Part shown: in pieces, positions 8,837 to 16,554 of the stretch
Layout: every line of letters starts with the position of its first letter
Position numbering within the stretch: position 1 is the first letter of the stretch
NCBI GenBank assembly: GCA_947374505.1
Contig: CANCCE010000011.1
Location: 1-24,518 of the forward strand
Direction: 5' to 3'
DNA from: Comamonadaceae bacterium
GTDB taxonomy: Bacteria > Pseudomonadota > Gammaproteobacteria > Burkholderiales > Burkholderiaceae_C
Length of the DNA: 24,518 nt
Position numbers and translations under genes: made by a program
The notes under the pieces: model-generated
Seen by the model: the letters and a program-made list of their open reading frames with translations, nothing else
What the model was told of the DNA's origin: nothing
Database searches by the model: none

Positions 8837-9807
8837 CCATGCTTTCCCGCACCGCCGACCATCTTTTTTGGATGTCCCGCTACACCGAGCGCGCCGAGAA
8901 CACGGCCCGCATGCTCGATGTCAATTACCAGACCTCGCTGTTGCCGCAATCCACCGAAGTGGCGCAAGCTGCTTGGCAGGGTCTGCTCAGTATCAGTGAG
9001 CTGAAGCCGGCTTACGCCGCCAAATACGACGGTATCAACATCAACCCGACCGAGGTGATGGACTTCATGGTGCGCGACGAAAAAAATCCGTCCAGCATTA
9101 TTTCGTGCTTGCAAAATGCCCGTGAAAACGCCCGTGCCGTGCGCGGCTCACTGACCACCGAAGTCTGGGAAACGCAAAACCAGACTTACCTTGAAGTCAT
9201 CCGCATGCTCAGGGGTAAGAGTGCTGACTTCAAGCGTGACCCGGCCCAGTTTTTTGAATGGGTCAAGTTCCGTTCGCACTTGTCGCGCGGCGTCACACTG
9301 GGCACCATGCTGCAAGACGAAGCTTTTCACTTCTTGCGCATGGGTACTTTCCTAGAGCGTGCCGACAACACCGCCCGCCTGGTCGATGTGAAGTTCCATG
9401 CCGTTGAGACGGCCATGAGCGGGGTCAATGAGAAAGACCAAGAATTTGATTTCTACCACTGGAGCGCGATTTTGCGCAGCGTCTCTGGCTTTGAGGTGTA
9501 CCGCAAGGTTTACCGCGACGTCATCAAGCCCGAACTCGTGGCCGAACTGTTGATTTTGCGCCCCGACATGCCGCGCTCCCTACTGGGTTGCCTGAACGAA
9601 GTCATGAGCAATCTGGCGATGGTGACAAGTGATCCGCAAAGTGGAACCCTGCGCCGTGCTGGCAAGCTGCGCGCAGACTTGCAGTACTCACGGATCGATG
9701 AAATTCTGGCGACCGGTTTGCATGCCTTTTTGACCCAGTTCCTGGACCGGGTCAACGAGATTGGCGCCAACATCAGCCGCGAGTTTCTGGTCCCGAGCAC
9801 CCACTGA
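8833..9807 (+). CDS. Alpha-E domain protein (DUF403)
   Basis: A 324-residue all-helical alpha-E protein. Its N-terminus, HLFWMSRYTERAENTAR, is the hallmark of the family, and a second related motif, FLRMGTFLERADNTARLVDV, sits mid-protein, so the fold is an internal repeat with RAENTAR/RADNTAR cores. The start is ATG 8833, overlapping the ATP-grasp stop, with AGGA about 5 nt upstream. The long upstream in-frame extension runs through the ATP-grasp gene and is not used. Alpha-E proteins accompany circularly permuted ATP-grasps and transglutaminase-like proteins in many bacteria and are sometimes fused to the ATP-grasp. Their biochemical role is unknown; scaffold or helper of the ligase is inferred. 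Length and motifs are complete. Confidence 0.94.
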   Translation: MTMLSRTADHLFWMSRYTERAENTARMLDVNYQTSLLPQSTEVAQAAWQGLLSISELKPAYAAKYDGININPTEVMDFMVRDEKNPSSIISCLQNARENARAVRGSLTTEVWETQNQTYLEVIRMLRGKSADFKRDPAQFFEWVKFRSHLSRGVTLGTMLQDEAFHFLRMGTFLERADNTARLVDVKFHAVETAMSGVNEKDQEFDFYHWSAILRSVSGFEVYRKVYRDVIKPELVAELLILRPDMPRSLLGCLNEVMSNLAMVTSDPQSGTLRRAGKLRADLQYSRIDEILATGLHAFLTQFLDRVNEIGANISREFLVPSTH

Positions 9808-9850
9808 ACGCTTTTCTACCAGCGCTGGGCTTGCTGTTAAGGTCGCGGGC

Positions 9851-10678
9851 ATGAAATTGCACATCAAGCACACGACCGACTACCGCTACAGCGAACCACT
9901 GCTCTACGCGCTGCAAACTTTGTGGCTGACGCCGCAGAGTGGGCCTGCGCAAACCGTCGATTTTTGGAGTTTAGGCGCACCAGAAAAGCTCTTTCCCCAG
10001 CACGACGCCTACGGCAACAGCATTCATTCGTACACCTTCGTCGGCAAAGTGAGCGATGACGTGCGCTGGAGTTTGGTCAACGCGGCAGGGCAGGTGGACA
10101 CGCTGGGTGTGGCCGAGTTTGTCGACGCACCCAACTTGCCGCATCCCAGTTTCTTCTTGCGCCCGACACACCTGGCGGCACCGCATGCGGTGCTGGCTGA
10201 ATTCGGTCGGGGCTTTGTCTCACCAGTCGCATCCAACGCCAATGGCAAAGCCGACTTGGCCAGCCTGCTGGCTTTGAGCCAAGGTATTGCTGACCTGGTT
10301 TGCTACCAAAAAAATAGCACCAACGTTAGTACCACGGCGCTGCAAGCTTTTCAGGCGGGCGCCGGTGTGTGCCAAGACCAAGCCCATGTGATGGTCGCCG
10401 TTTGCCGCAGTTTGGGCATCCCGGCGCGTTACGTGAGCGGCTATTTTTATGCAGCGAACGAACCCGACTTGGCCAGCCACGCCTGGGCTGATGTCTGCCT
10501 CGACGTGGCCGGACGGCGATGGGTCAGCATCGACATCACCCATAGCTGCCAGATCGACCAGCGCCACGTGCGCTTGGCCATGGGCACTGACTACGACGCA
10601 TGCCCGCCGATCAAAGGCGTGCGGCAGGGCGGCGGAGAGGAGTCGATGACGGTGAGGATCACGATTGAGCCGGTTTGA
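9851..10678 (+). CDS. Small transglutaminase-like protein
   Basis: A 275-residue protein starting at ATG 9851 (opening MKLHIKHTTDYRYSEP), with AAGG upstream; the in-frame extension to 9761 overlaps the alpha-E gene and is rejected. The N-terminal beta-sandwich (1-80) is followed by the transglutaminase core with triad C174 (GVCQD), H210 (SHAW) and D228 (IDIT). No signal peptide is seen, so it is likely cytoplasmic. Domain order matches the N-terminal part of the 1201-residue protein encoded leftward. Such proteins are predicted peptidases or amidases working with the ATP-grasp ligase, for instance in editing or releasing the product; this is inference. It lies 43 bp after the alpha-E gene, so one operon is likely. 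Its 3' part, from codon 175 on, is duplicated at 13495-13801. Confidence 0.93.
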   Translation: MKLHIKHTTDYRYSEPLLYALQTLWLTPQSGPAQTVDFWSLGAPEKLFPQHDAYGNSIHSYTFVGKVSDDVRWSLVNAAGQVDTLGVAEFVDAPNLPHPSFFLRPTHLAAPHAVLAEFGRGFVSPVASNANGKADLASLLALSQGIADLVCYQKNSTNVSTTALQAFQAGAGVCQDQAHVMVAVCRSLGIPARYVSGYFYAANEPDLASHAWADVCLDVAGRRWVSIDITHSCQIDQRHVRLAMGTDYDACPPIKGVRQGGGEESMTVRITIEPV

Positions 10679-10679
10679 A
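10373..10679 (+). repeat. Left copy of a 307-bp direct repeat
   Basis: This copy covers codons 175-275, the stop, and one further base of the small transglutaminase gene. It matches 13495-13801 at a constant offset of 3122 with nine base differences and no gaps. Homology stops abruptly at both ends. Confidence 0.97.
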
Positions 10680-10717
10680 GGGGCAAGCCTATTTCGCCAC
10701 GAACCACATGTTGACCT

Positions 10718-12754
10718 ATGAAAATTGATCTGCGCTTAACCGTCCACTACGGCTTGACCATTTTCCTGAGTGCATTTTTGCTGTTTCAGGTGCAGCCTTT
10801 GATTGGCAAGATGATCTTGCCGTGGTTCGGTGGCTCGGCAGCCGTTTGGACAACGTGCATGTTGTTTTTTCAAGCGGTCTTGCTGCTGGGTTATTTTTAC
10901 TCCCACTGGGTGGTGCGTTACTTGAGTCCGTCGCGCCAAAGTCTGGTGCATGGCAGCTTGCTGTTGATCAGTTTGTTGCTCATCCCCATCAGCCCGAGTT
11001 TGGGTTGGAAGCCTTTGGGGGCTGAGAACCCTACCTTGCGCATTCTGGGCTTGCTGACCGTGTCCATCGGCTTGCCGTACTTTGTCTTGTCCACCACGGG
11101 CCCGCTGCTCCAAGCTTGGTTTGCAAGAGAGCGTTCGGGTCTGGTTCCCTATCGTTTATTTGCCTTGTCCAACTTCGGTTCCATGCTGGCCTTGCTGGCG
11201 TATCCGGTGGCGGTAGAACCTGTTTTCCCGACCCTTTGGCAGTCATATTTATGGTCGGCTTTGTATGCCTGCTTTGCTGCAGCTTGCGCGCTCTTGGCCT
11301 GGCGTGGGCGCAAGGGTATTCCCATCGTCCAGCCCGCCCCACAAGAAGGTCTCGCACCACGGTGGACTGATAAAACGCTGTGGGCTGCCTTGGCGGCATG
11401 CCCGTCTATTTTGATGGTGGCCGATACCAGCTACCTCACCACCAACGTTGCACCCATCCCGATGATTTGGGTGGCCCCTTTGGCCTTGTATCTGTTGTCG
11501 TTCATCTTGAGCTTTGAGCGCAGTAGCTGGTACCAGCGCAAGGTTTTTCTCCCCTTGCTGGTGCTCGGCTTGGGTGCATTGGCGTATCTGCCAACCTTGA
11601 GAATTGACGAAATTCCGCTCCTTGTTGCAATGGGCATCAACCTGACGGCGTTCTTTGCCGCCTGCATGGTCTGCCATGGAGAACTCGCCCGCCTGCAACC
11701 GCACCCTGGCCATCTGACGGGCTACTACTTGATGCTGGCTGTCGGTGGCGTCGTGGGTGGATTTTTTGTCGGCGTTATCGCACCGTATTGGTTTAACAGC
11801 CACTACGAGTTGTCGATTGGCATTTTGCTGACCGGACTGGTGGCCGCTCTCGCGATCATCCCCAACATGACATTTTCACGGCCACTGTGGCGCTGGGTTG
11901 CTATCGGTTTTTCAACGCTGGTGCTGCTGGCTCTGGCCGCGATTCGCGTTGTCGACCACATGGCGCAGATCAGCGGTGCTGACGTCACGGTGCGTAATTT
12001 TTACGGTACCTTGCAAGTCTTCAACAATGTCGAGGATTCGTTTCGCACGATGTACCACGGACAGATCATCCATGGGCGGCAATACACGGCACCAGACAAG
12101 TTAGATCTGCCTACGACTTATTACAGCCCTGAGAGTGGCGTTGGCAAAGCCCTGCAGATCAAAGCCAAGCAGGGGCCGCTCAAGGTAGGGGTGATCGGTC
12201 TTGGCGTGGGCACGCTGCTGAGCTACGGTCGCCAGGGCGATGACTTCAGGCTCTACGAGATTGACCCTCTGGTGGTTGATATTGCCCACCAGCATTTCAG
12301 TTTTTTATCCCGTACCGCTGCAACAACAGACATCGTGTTGGGTGATGCCCGCTTGCAGTTGGAGAGAGAGCCTGACCAGCGCTTCGACGTGTTGGTGGTC
12401 GATGCGTTCTCAGGGGACTCCGTGCCGATTCATCTCCTGACGCAAGAGGCATTTGCCCAGTACTTCAGGCATCTCAAACCCGATGGCATATTAGCGGTCC
12501 ACATCACCAACCGGTTTTTGGATCTGCGGCCGGTCGTCAAAACGGCTGCTGATCATTTTAAAAAGGATGTTCGTTTGGTGGAGTCAGACAACATCCCAGA
12601 GAAATTGGTGTTCGCTTCGCGCTGGGCATTGATCAGCAGCGACCCCGCTTTCTTCAAAGACCCAAGACTCAGCAACGCAACGGCGTTCGTCAACCCGACC
12701 GGCTTTCAAGCCTGGAAAGATGACTACAGCAGCATCTTTTCTATTTTGAAATAG
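10718..12754 (+). CDS. Fused membrane (MFS-like)/spermidine synthase-like protein
   Basis: A 678-residue protein. Residues 1 to about 412 carry roughly ten or more hydrophobic helices, starting TIFLSAFLLFQVQPLIGKM, the usual opening of this fused family. Residues 425-678 form a polyamine-synthase-like Rossmann domain: GLGVGTL (494-500, SAM-type nucleotide binding), YEIDP with acidic E514, GDAR (542-545) and VDAFSGDSVP (561-570). MYHGQIIHG (445-453) resembles the substrate-side loop of spermidine synthases. Fused proteins of this type are often annotated as spermidine synthase, but the activity of the membrane forms is unproven. The ribosome site is weak. It starts 39 bp after the transglutaminase stop and lies inside the interval bounded by the 307-bp direct repeat. 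Confidence 0.88.
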   Translation: MKIDLRLTVHYGLTIFLSAFLLFQVQPLIGKMILPWFGGSAAVWTTCMLFFQAVLLLGYFYSHWVVRYLSPSRQSLVHGSLLLISLLLIPISPSLGWKPLGAENPTLRILGLLTVSIGLPYFVLSTTGPLLQAWFARERSGLVPYRLFALSNFGSMLALLAYPVAVEPVFPTLWQSYLWSALYACFAAACALLAWRGRKGIPIVQPAPQEGLAPRWTDKTLWAALAACPSILMVADTSYLTTNVAPIPMIWVAPLALYLLSFILSFERSSWYQRKVFLPLLVLGLGALAYLPTLRIDEIPLLVAMGINLTAFFAACMVCHGELARLQPHPGHLTGYYLMLAVGGVVGGFFVGVIAPYWFNSHYELSIGILLTGLVAALAIIPNMTFSRPLWRWVAIGFSTLVLLALAAIRVVDHMAQISGADVTVRNFYGTLQVFNNVEDSFRTMYHGQIIHGRQYTAPDKLDLPTTYYSPESGVGKALQIKAKQGPLKVGVIGLGVGTLLSYGRQGDDFRLYEIDPLVVDIAHQHFSFLSRTAATTDIVLGDARLQLEREPDQRFDVLVVDAFSGDSVPIHLLTQEAFAQYFRHLKPDGILAVHITNRFLDLRPVVKTAADHFKKDVRLVESDNIPEKLVFASRWALISSDPAFFKDPRLSNATAFVNPTGFQAWKDDYSSIFSILK

Positions 12755-12807
12755 CCACACCTTTCACGTTGTCTCTTGATGACAACCGCACTTTGTACCT
12801 TCATCAA

Positions 12808-12846
12808 AGGTGGGGCAGTCTTGGGCGGCTTGGCGACTGCCCACCT
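12808..12846. terminator. Strong hairpin between convergent genes
   Basis: The left arm AGGTGGGGCAGTC (12808-12820) and right arm GACTGCCCACCT (12835-12846) pair over 12 bp with one bulged G and a 14-nt loop. It lies between the stops of the spermidine-synthase-like gene and the convergent hypothetical gene, where a bidirectional terminator would be useful. No T-run follows on either strand, so intrinsic termination is uncertain. Confidence 0.4.
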
Positions 12847-12884
12847 AAACACGAAATCCGGAGTGAGTCAGTGGCTTTTCCCAT

Positions 12885-13433
12885 TCATTTGGGTGATACC
12901 GACGTCACGTGCACGCTAGCCTTGGCCAGATTGCGAAAGATGATGCCGCGCCGCACCATGGGCCACCATTCGTACAAAAAAATCTGTAGTGGGCGCCACA
13001 TGGCAACCCAGCCGCCGATGATCAGGCTCTCCCTGAGCACACGCAAAAAGGCGTTGTCAGTGACGCCTGTCATGATGTCCGCCCCGAGCAGGCACAGCAT
13101 CAGAAACGTCAAGCCGATCAACAGGCTTGTGCGCCCCTCCTGCAGCAGCAGTTTAATTTGGCGCTTTGCGAGGTCTGTCTTGTAGTCAAAGAAATTGTGA
13201 ATGGCCTCAACCACCGTGGCGGTCGGATCGCTCTGCGGCATGTCTTCGATATGCACAATGATGCGAAAGTGGGCTTTGTGAGAGAACCCCATGGCCCAAC
13301 TTTCCAGATATTCCTGAGCGTCGCGGTCCAGATCACAGTGGTGAAACGGCGTCGGATCCATGGAGTTGAAGAGCTCCGACAACTGCGAAATACGCAACTC
13401 AATCTGGTGAACCGGTGCAGGGTGCTTGGTCAT
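12885..13433 (-). CDS. Conserved hypothetical two-TM membrane protein
   Basis: A 182-residue protein of unknown function starting at ATG 13433. The soluble N-terminal half holds a patterned segment, LDRDAQEYLESWA (35-47). Two hydrophobic helices follow at about 103-122 (SLLIGLTFLMLCLLGADI) and 135-155 (ESLIIGGWVAMWRPLQIFLY), then a basic tail. Coding composition fits the GC-rich flanks rather than the AT-rich island. It converges on the spermidine-synthase-like gene, with 130 bp between stops, and its upstream region runs straight into the duplicated transglutaminase fragment after about 60 bp. I do not recognise a named family, though the FHHCDLDRDA-type pattern recalls small membrane proteins of unknown function in Proteobacteria. 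Confidence 0.75.
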   Translation of the reverse strand: MTKHPAPVHQIELRISQLSELFNSMDPTPFHHCDLDRDAQEYLESWAMGFSHKAHFRIIVHIEDMPQSDPTATVVEAIHNFFDYKTDLAKRQIKLLLQEGRTSLLIGLTFLMLCLLGADIMTGVTDNAFLRVLRESLIIGGWVAMWRPLQIFLYEWWPMVRRGIIFRNLAKASVHVTSVSPK

Positions 13434-13494
13434 ATGCGTTTCAGTTCAGACGCTACTTGATCAGCCAAAACCCAAGCCATGTGGGCGCCACCAT

Positions 13495-13800
13495 CAAGAC
13501 CAAGCCCATGTGATGGTCGCCGTCTGCCGCAGTTTGGGCATCCCGGCGCGTTACGTGAGCGGCTATTTTTATGCAGCGAACGAACCCGACTTGGCCAGCC
13601 ATGCCTGGGCCGATGTGTGTCTTGACGTGGCCGAACGGCGATGGGTCAGCATCGACATCACCCATAGCTGCCAGATCGACCAGCGCCACGTGCGCTTGGC
13701 CATGGGCACTGACTACGACGCATGCCCGCCGATCAAAGGCGTGCGGCAGGGCGGTGGCGAGGAGTCGATGACGGTGAGGATCACGATTGAGCCGGTTTGA
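13495..13800 (+). pseudogene. Orphan 3' fragment of the small transglutaminase gene
   Basis: Codons 175-275 of the gene at 9851-10678, in frame and ending at the same TGA. The fragment starts at the codon directly after the catalytic Cys174, so it keeps the His (SHAW) and Asp (IDIT) but lacks the nucleophile and the N-terminal sandwich. The open frame continues upstream to a TTG at 13426 through unrelated sequence (QTLLDQPKPKPCGRHH) with no ribosome site, so translation is unlikely. Of nine base changes, eight are synonymous and one gives Gly221 to Glu. The preserved frame suggests it diverged while part of a working gene and was cut later. Confidence 0.92.
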
Positions 13801-13801
13801 A
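13495..13801 (+). repeat. Right copy of the 307-bp direct repeat
   Basis: Matches 10373-10679 with nine substitutions. Right of it the sequence changes at once to AT-rich DNA, so this copy marks the left edge of the island. Confidence 0.97.
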
Positions 13802-13864
13802 TGGGGGTGGATTCAATTTTTGTAGTAAGTGGCACCAACCCAGCTTGACTTGCAGCATCAAGTG

Positions 13865-13900
13865 AAAAAAATTAAAAAAATTAAAAAAATTAAAAAAGTT
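13865..13900 (+). repeat. Four tandem 9-bp A-tract repeats
   Basis: Three exact copies of AAAAAAATT and a fourth, AAAAAAGTT, run head to tail, ending 167 bp before the response-regulator start. A-tracts spaced close to one helical turn can bend DNA or bind nucleoid proteins, and such short repeats can change copy number. No T-run on the opposite strand suggests a terminator for the transglutaminase fragment. Confidence 0.9.
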
Positions 13901-13967
13901 TGTTTATTTATTAAAAAATTCACGTGCTGCGCATTTTGAACTGTATTAAATAATAATTTATTGGTAG

Positions 13968-13979
13968 TGCCGATCGGCA
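13968..13979. promoter_or_regulatory. Perfect 12-bp palindrome upstream of the two-component genes
   Basis: TGCCGATCGGCA is a perfect palindrome of GC-rich character inside an AT-rich leader, 88 bp before the response-regulator ATG. It could be an operator for a dimeric regulator, perhaps the LuxR-type protein encoded next. Its position in an otherwise AT-rich leader is the only support. Confidence 0.4.
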
Positions 13980-14067
13980 AATTTCGAACCTACTGGCTGG
14001 CTAGAACCAAAGTTAAGTTGATTGGGTTGGGCCAACTTGGTAAAGTAGAAATTTTAAATACGAAAAA

Positions 14068-14697
14068 ATGCCTAAGTCACTTCTTATCGTCGATGACCAT
14101 CCCGTCTATCGCGATGCCCTGCGTGAAAAGTTAGGCCATGAATTTTCTAAAGACGCAATTGAAGTGTCCGTTGCCAGCAACGCCAATGACGGTTTGTCAC
14201 TTTTGGACCAATCTAAAAACACTTGGGTAGTTCTACTGGATTTGCTGATGCCCGGATTAAGTGGGCTTGCTGGTATCAAAGTTTTTAAGAATATTCCAAA
14301 CGTCTTACATGTGGTGTCCATCTCCGGACTGGATGAAATTTCTTGGGAGCCCAAGACGGCATCTGCTGGGGCTTCTTTGTTCTTATCAAAAAACAGCACA
14401 TCAGATTTTATTATTCTCAAGCTCAAACCACTTTTAACCGGTGATCCTATTTATTTAGCTGCCAAAGAAAGCATTGAACCTAATGAGTTTCGAATCACGA
14501 AAAGGCAATTGGAAGTGCTGGATTTGATTGCACTAGGTCATCCAAACAAAATAATTGCTGATTACCTAGACATTAGCGAGCAGACCGTCAAGATTCATAT
14601 CAATCAGCTTTTCAAGGAGTTGTGTGTTTTTAATAGGACACAGGCCGTGATCAAAGCTCAAAAATACCACTTGCTTCTTGGGGCGAGGTCGTCTTGA
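14068..14697 (+). CDS. NarL/LuxR-family response regulator
   Basis: A 209-residue two-domain regulator. The receiver domain (1 to about 122) has the acidic pocket D10-D11 (IVDDHP), the phospho-acceptor D58 (VVLLDLLMPG), S85 in place of the usual Thr/Ser switch, and K108 (LFLSKN). The LuxR-type helix-turn-helix (about 141-200) contains the recognition region IADYLDISEQTVKIHINQLF. The frame starts at ATG 14068, with only an A-rich leader and no clear ribosome site. It precedes a hybrid histidine kinase by 13 bp, so the two form a cognate system in one transcript. Codon use is AT-rich, unlike the neighbours to the left. Targets are unknown; the outer-membrane gene downstream and its own leader are natural candidates. 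Confidence 0.94.
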   Translation: MPKSLLIVDDHPVYRDALREKLGHEFSKDAIEVSVASNANDGLSLLDQSKNTWVVLLDLLMPGLSGLAGIKVFKNIPNVLHVVSISGLDEISWEPKTASAGASLFLSKNSTSDFIILKLKPLLTGDPIYLAAKESIEPNEFRITKRQLEVLDLIALGHPNKIIADYLDISEQTVKIHINQLFKELCVFNRTQAVIKAQKYHLLLGARSS

Positions 14698-14710
14698 TTT
14701 GTAAAAATAT

Positions 14711-16498
14711 ATGCTGAATGACGTTGAGTATGTGCGTGTAGGAAAAGAAAAAACTAACAGTTCTTATTTTTTGCGTTTGAAAGCTAGTCACATTACAAAG
14801 ACAGCGCGTTCGGCAACAATTGCAAATATCATAGCACCACTACTTTGTATTTTTGCTTTCAAAGACGAGGTCAAACCCATGCATTTGGGTACATGGCTGG
14901 CTTATATGTTTGTGTCGGTCGTTATTCGGACATGGATTACTTTCAAGCTAGAATTCAAAGCCGAAGAAATTGTCAATCCTGAACGCAACCTCAAGCTGAT
15001 TACGTTTGTGATGTGCGGTATGGGCATTGGCTGGGGCATGGGTTGGGTGTTGATGGCGCCAGACTTAATGTTGATTAATCGCGTGATTTATATCTATATG
15101 GTCACGGTCGCCTTGATGGGAAGCATGTTTGCCTACAGCGTACACAAGCCAACGTTTTATGCGTTCAGCCTTCCCATCATGATTCCCTCGCTAACCACTG
15201 CTTTATGGTCAATTGATATTTTTCCTTGGACCTTCTCGGTCGGCTTGGCCACTGTTTACATTGTCGTGATAGGTATTGCTAAAGCTTTTTCACAAACATT
15301 TGAGGAGACTGTTCACCTTAGATTTCGTAATGAACGGCTTTACCAAGATCTTGCTAACGAACGCGATCAGTCTATTGCTGCCAATGTTGCTAAGTCAAAA
15401 TTTATTGCGGAGGCCAGTCACGATTTGCGCCAACCTATGCATGCTGTCAACGTTTATTTAGACATCGTGAATACTGATAATTTTGCTGAAAAAGATAAAT
15501 TATTAATGGGCAAGATCAAAAACAGCATCACTTCGCTCAATTCTATGTTTAACTCATTGCTGAATATTAGCAAATTAGATGCCCATGTCACCCCGGTTAA
15601 TAATCTGAACTTTGACTTACAAGAACTTGTCAATATGCTGCGTGACCTATACGAAGCACGCTCTAAAAACAAAGGGCTGACATTCAAAATCTCATTTTCT
15701 GATTCGCATATTTATGGTGATAAATTACTCTTACAACAAGTCATTGGCAATCTTATTTCGAACGCTATTCAATACACTGAAACAGGCTCAATTGAGGTGA
15801 AACTCATCATGCAAAATGACTGCTTAGTCGTCGAAGTGATTGACACAGGGTGCGGCATAGAAAAGTCAGACCAGCATCATATCTACAGTGAGTTTTATCG
15901 AGCGGATAGAACTCGCTCACTGCATGATGGACTTGGTCTCGGCTTATCGATTGTTCAAAGGCTATGCAACCTCATTGGTGCAGTGGTGCATGTAGATTCG
16001 AAGTTAGGCGAAGGCTCAAAATTTGTAGTCATCACACCTTACTTGGTTTCATCCAGTGGTGAAAGTATCGCGATCGCATTAGCGCCAACCAATCCTCTTC
16101 ATATGCATCGCATTTTGCAAGGCAAATACATTGGTGTGATTGAGGACAATCCCATCATTGTTGACGCCTACCGACAGACACTCGCCAGCGAGGGGGCTTA
16201 TGTGTACGTCTTGTCTGAGACCGAATCTGTATTAAACACCCAACTGGAAGGTATCAATCGCATTGATTGCATTTTGAGTGATTACCGACTGAGCCAAACT
16301 ACGGGCGATGTATTAATACAAAAAATTCGAGAAAATTACAACGAAGAAATTGCTGCCATCATCGTGACAGGGGATACCTCACCGTCTCACTTCAATTTAT
16401 TTGCCAACTTGAATGTGCAGGTTTTACACAAGCCTGTTAGCTTTCGAGAGGTGGCGCAAGCCATTCGAAAGGTGTTAGAAGTTAAAGAGCTGCAATAA
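14711..16498 (+). CDS. Membrane-bound hybrid histidine kinase with C-terminal receiver
   Basis: A 595-residue sensor kinase. Residues 35-192 hold about six hydrophobic helices with short loops and no large periplasmic domain, so it probably senses in or near the membrane. The dimerisation/phospho-acceptor region has H237 in ASHDLRQPMHAV. The ATPase domain carries the N box NLISNAIQYT (347-356), G1 DTGCGI (378-383) and G2 DGLGLGLSIV (406-415). A complete receiver domain follows (472-592) with E478-D479, D524 in LSDYRL, T553 and K574. The HDLRQP kinase type is often paired with NarL-like regulators. The terminal receiver means phosphate can flow internally as well as to the separate regulator upstream. 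All key residues look intact. The ligand is unknown. Confidence 0.94.
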   Translation: MLNDVEYVRVGKEKTNSSYFLRLKASHITKTARSATIANIIAPLLCIFAFKDEVKPMHLGTWLAYMFVSVVIRTWITFKLEFKAEEIVNPERNLKLITFVMCGMGIGWGMGWVLMAPDLMLINRVIYIYMVTVALMGSMFAYSVHKPTFYAFSLPIMIPSLTTALWSIDIFPWTFSVGLATVYIVVIGIAKAFSQTFEETVHLRFRNERLYQDLANERDQSIAANVAKSKFIAEASHDLRQPMHAVNVYLDIVNTDNFAEKDKLLMGKIKNSITSLNSMFNSLLNISKLDAHVTPVNNLNFDLQELVNMLRDLYEARSKNKGLTFKISFSDSHIYGDKLLLQQVIGNLISNAIQYTETGSIEVKLIMQNDCLVVEVIDTGCGIEKSDQHHIYSEFYRADRTRSLHDGLGLGLSIVQRLCNLIGAVVHVDSKLGEGSKFVVITPYLVSSSGESIAIALAPTNPLHMHRILQGKYIGVIEDNPIIVDAYRQTLASEGAYVYVLSETESVLNTQLEGINRIDCILSDYRLSQTTGDVLIQKIRENYNEEIAAIIVTGDTSPSHFNLFANLNVQVLHKPVSFREVAQAIRKVLEVKELQ

Positions 16499-16554
16499 AT
16501 TAATCTTCAAGTAGTTATGTTTATAGTCGAGATGGAACTTAATTTAAATAAGAA

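Noticed and set aside
13426..13494. In-frame upstream extension of the transglutaminase fragment as a real gene start
   Set aside because: It begins with TTG without a ribosome site, overlaps the start of the leftward hypothetical gene, and encodes sequence unrelated to the family.
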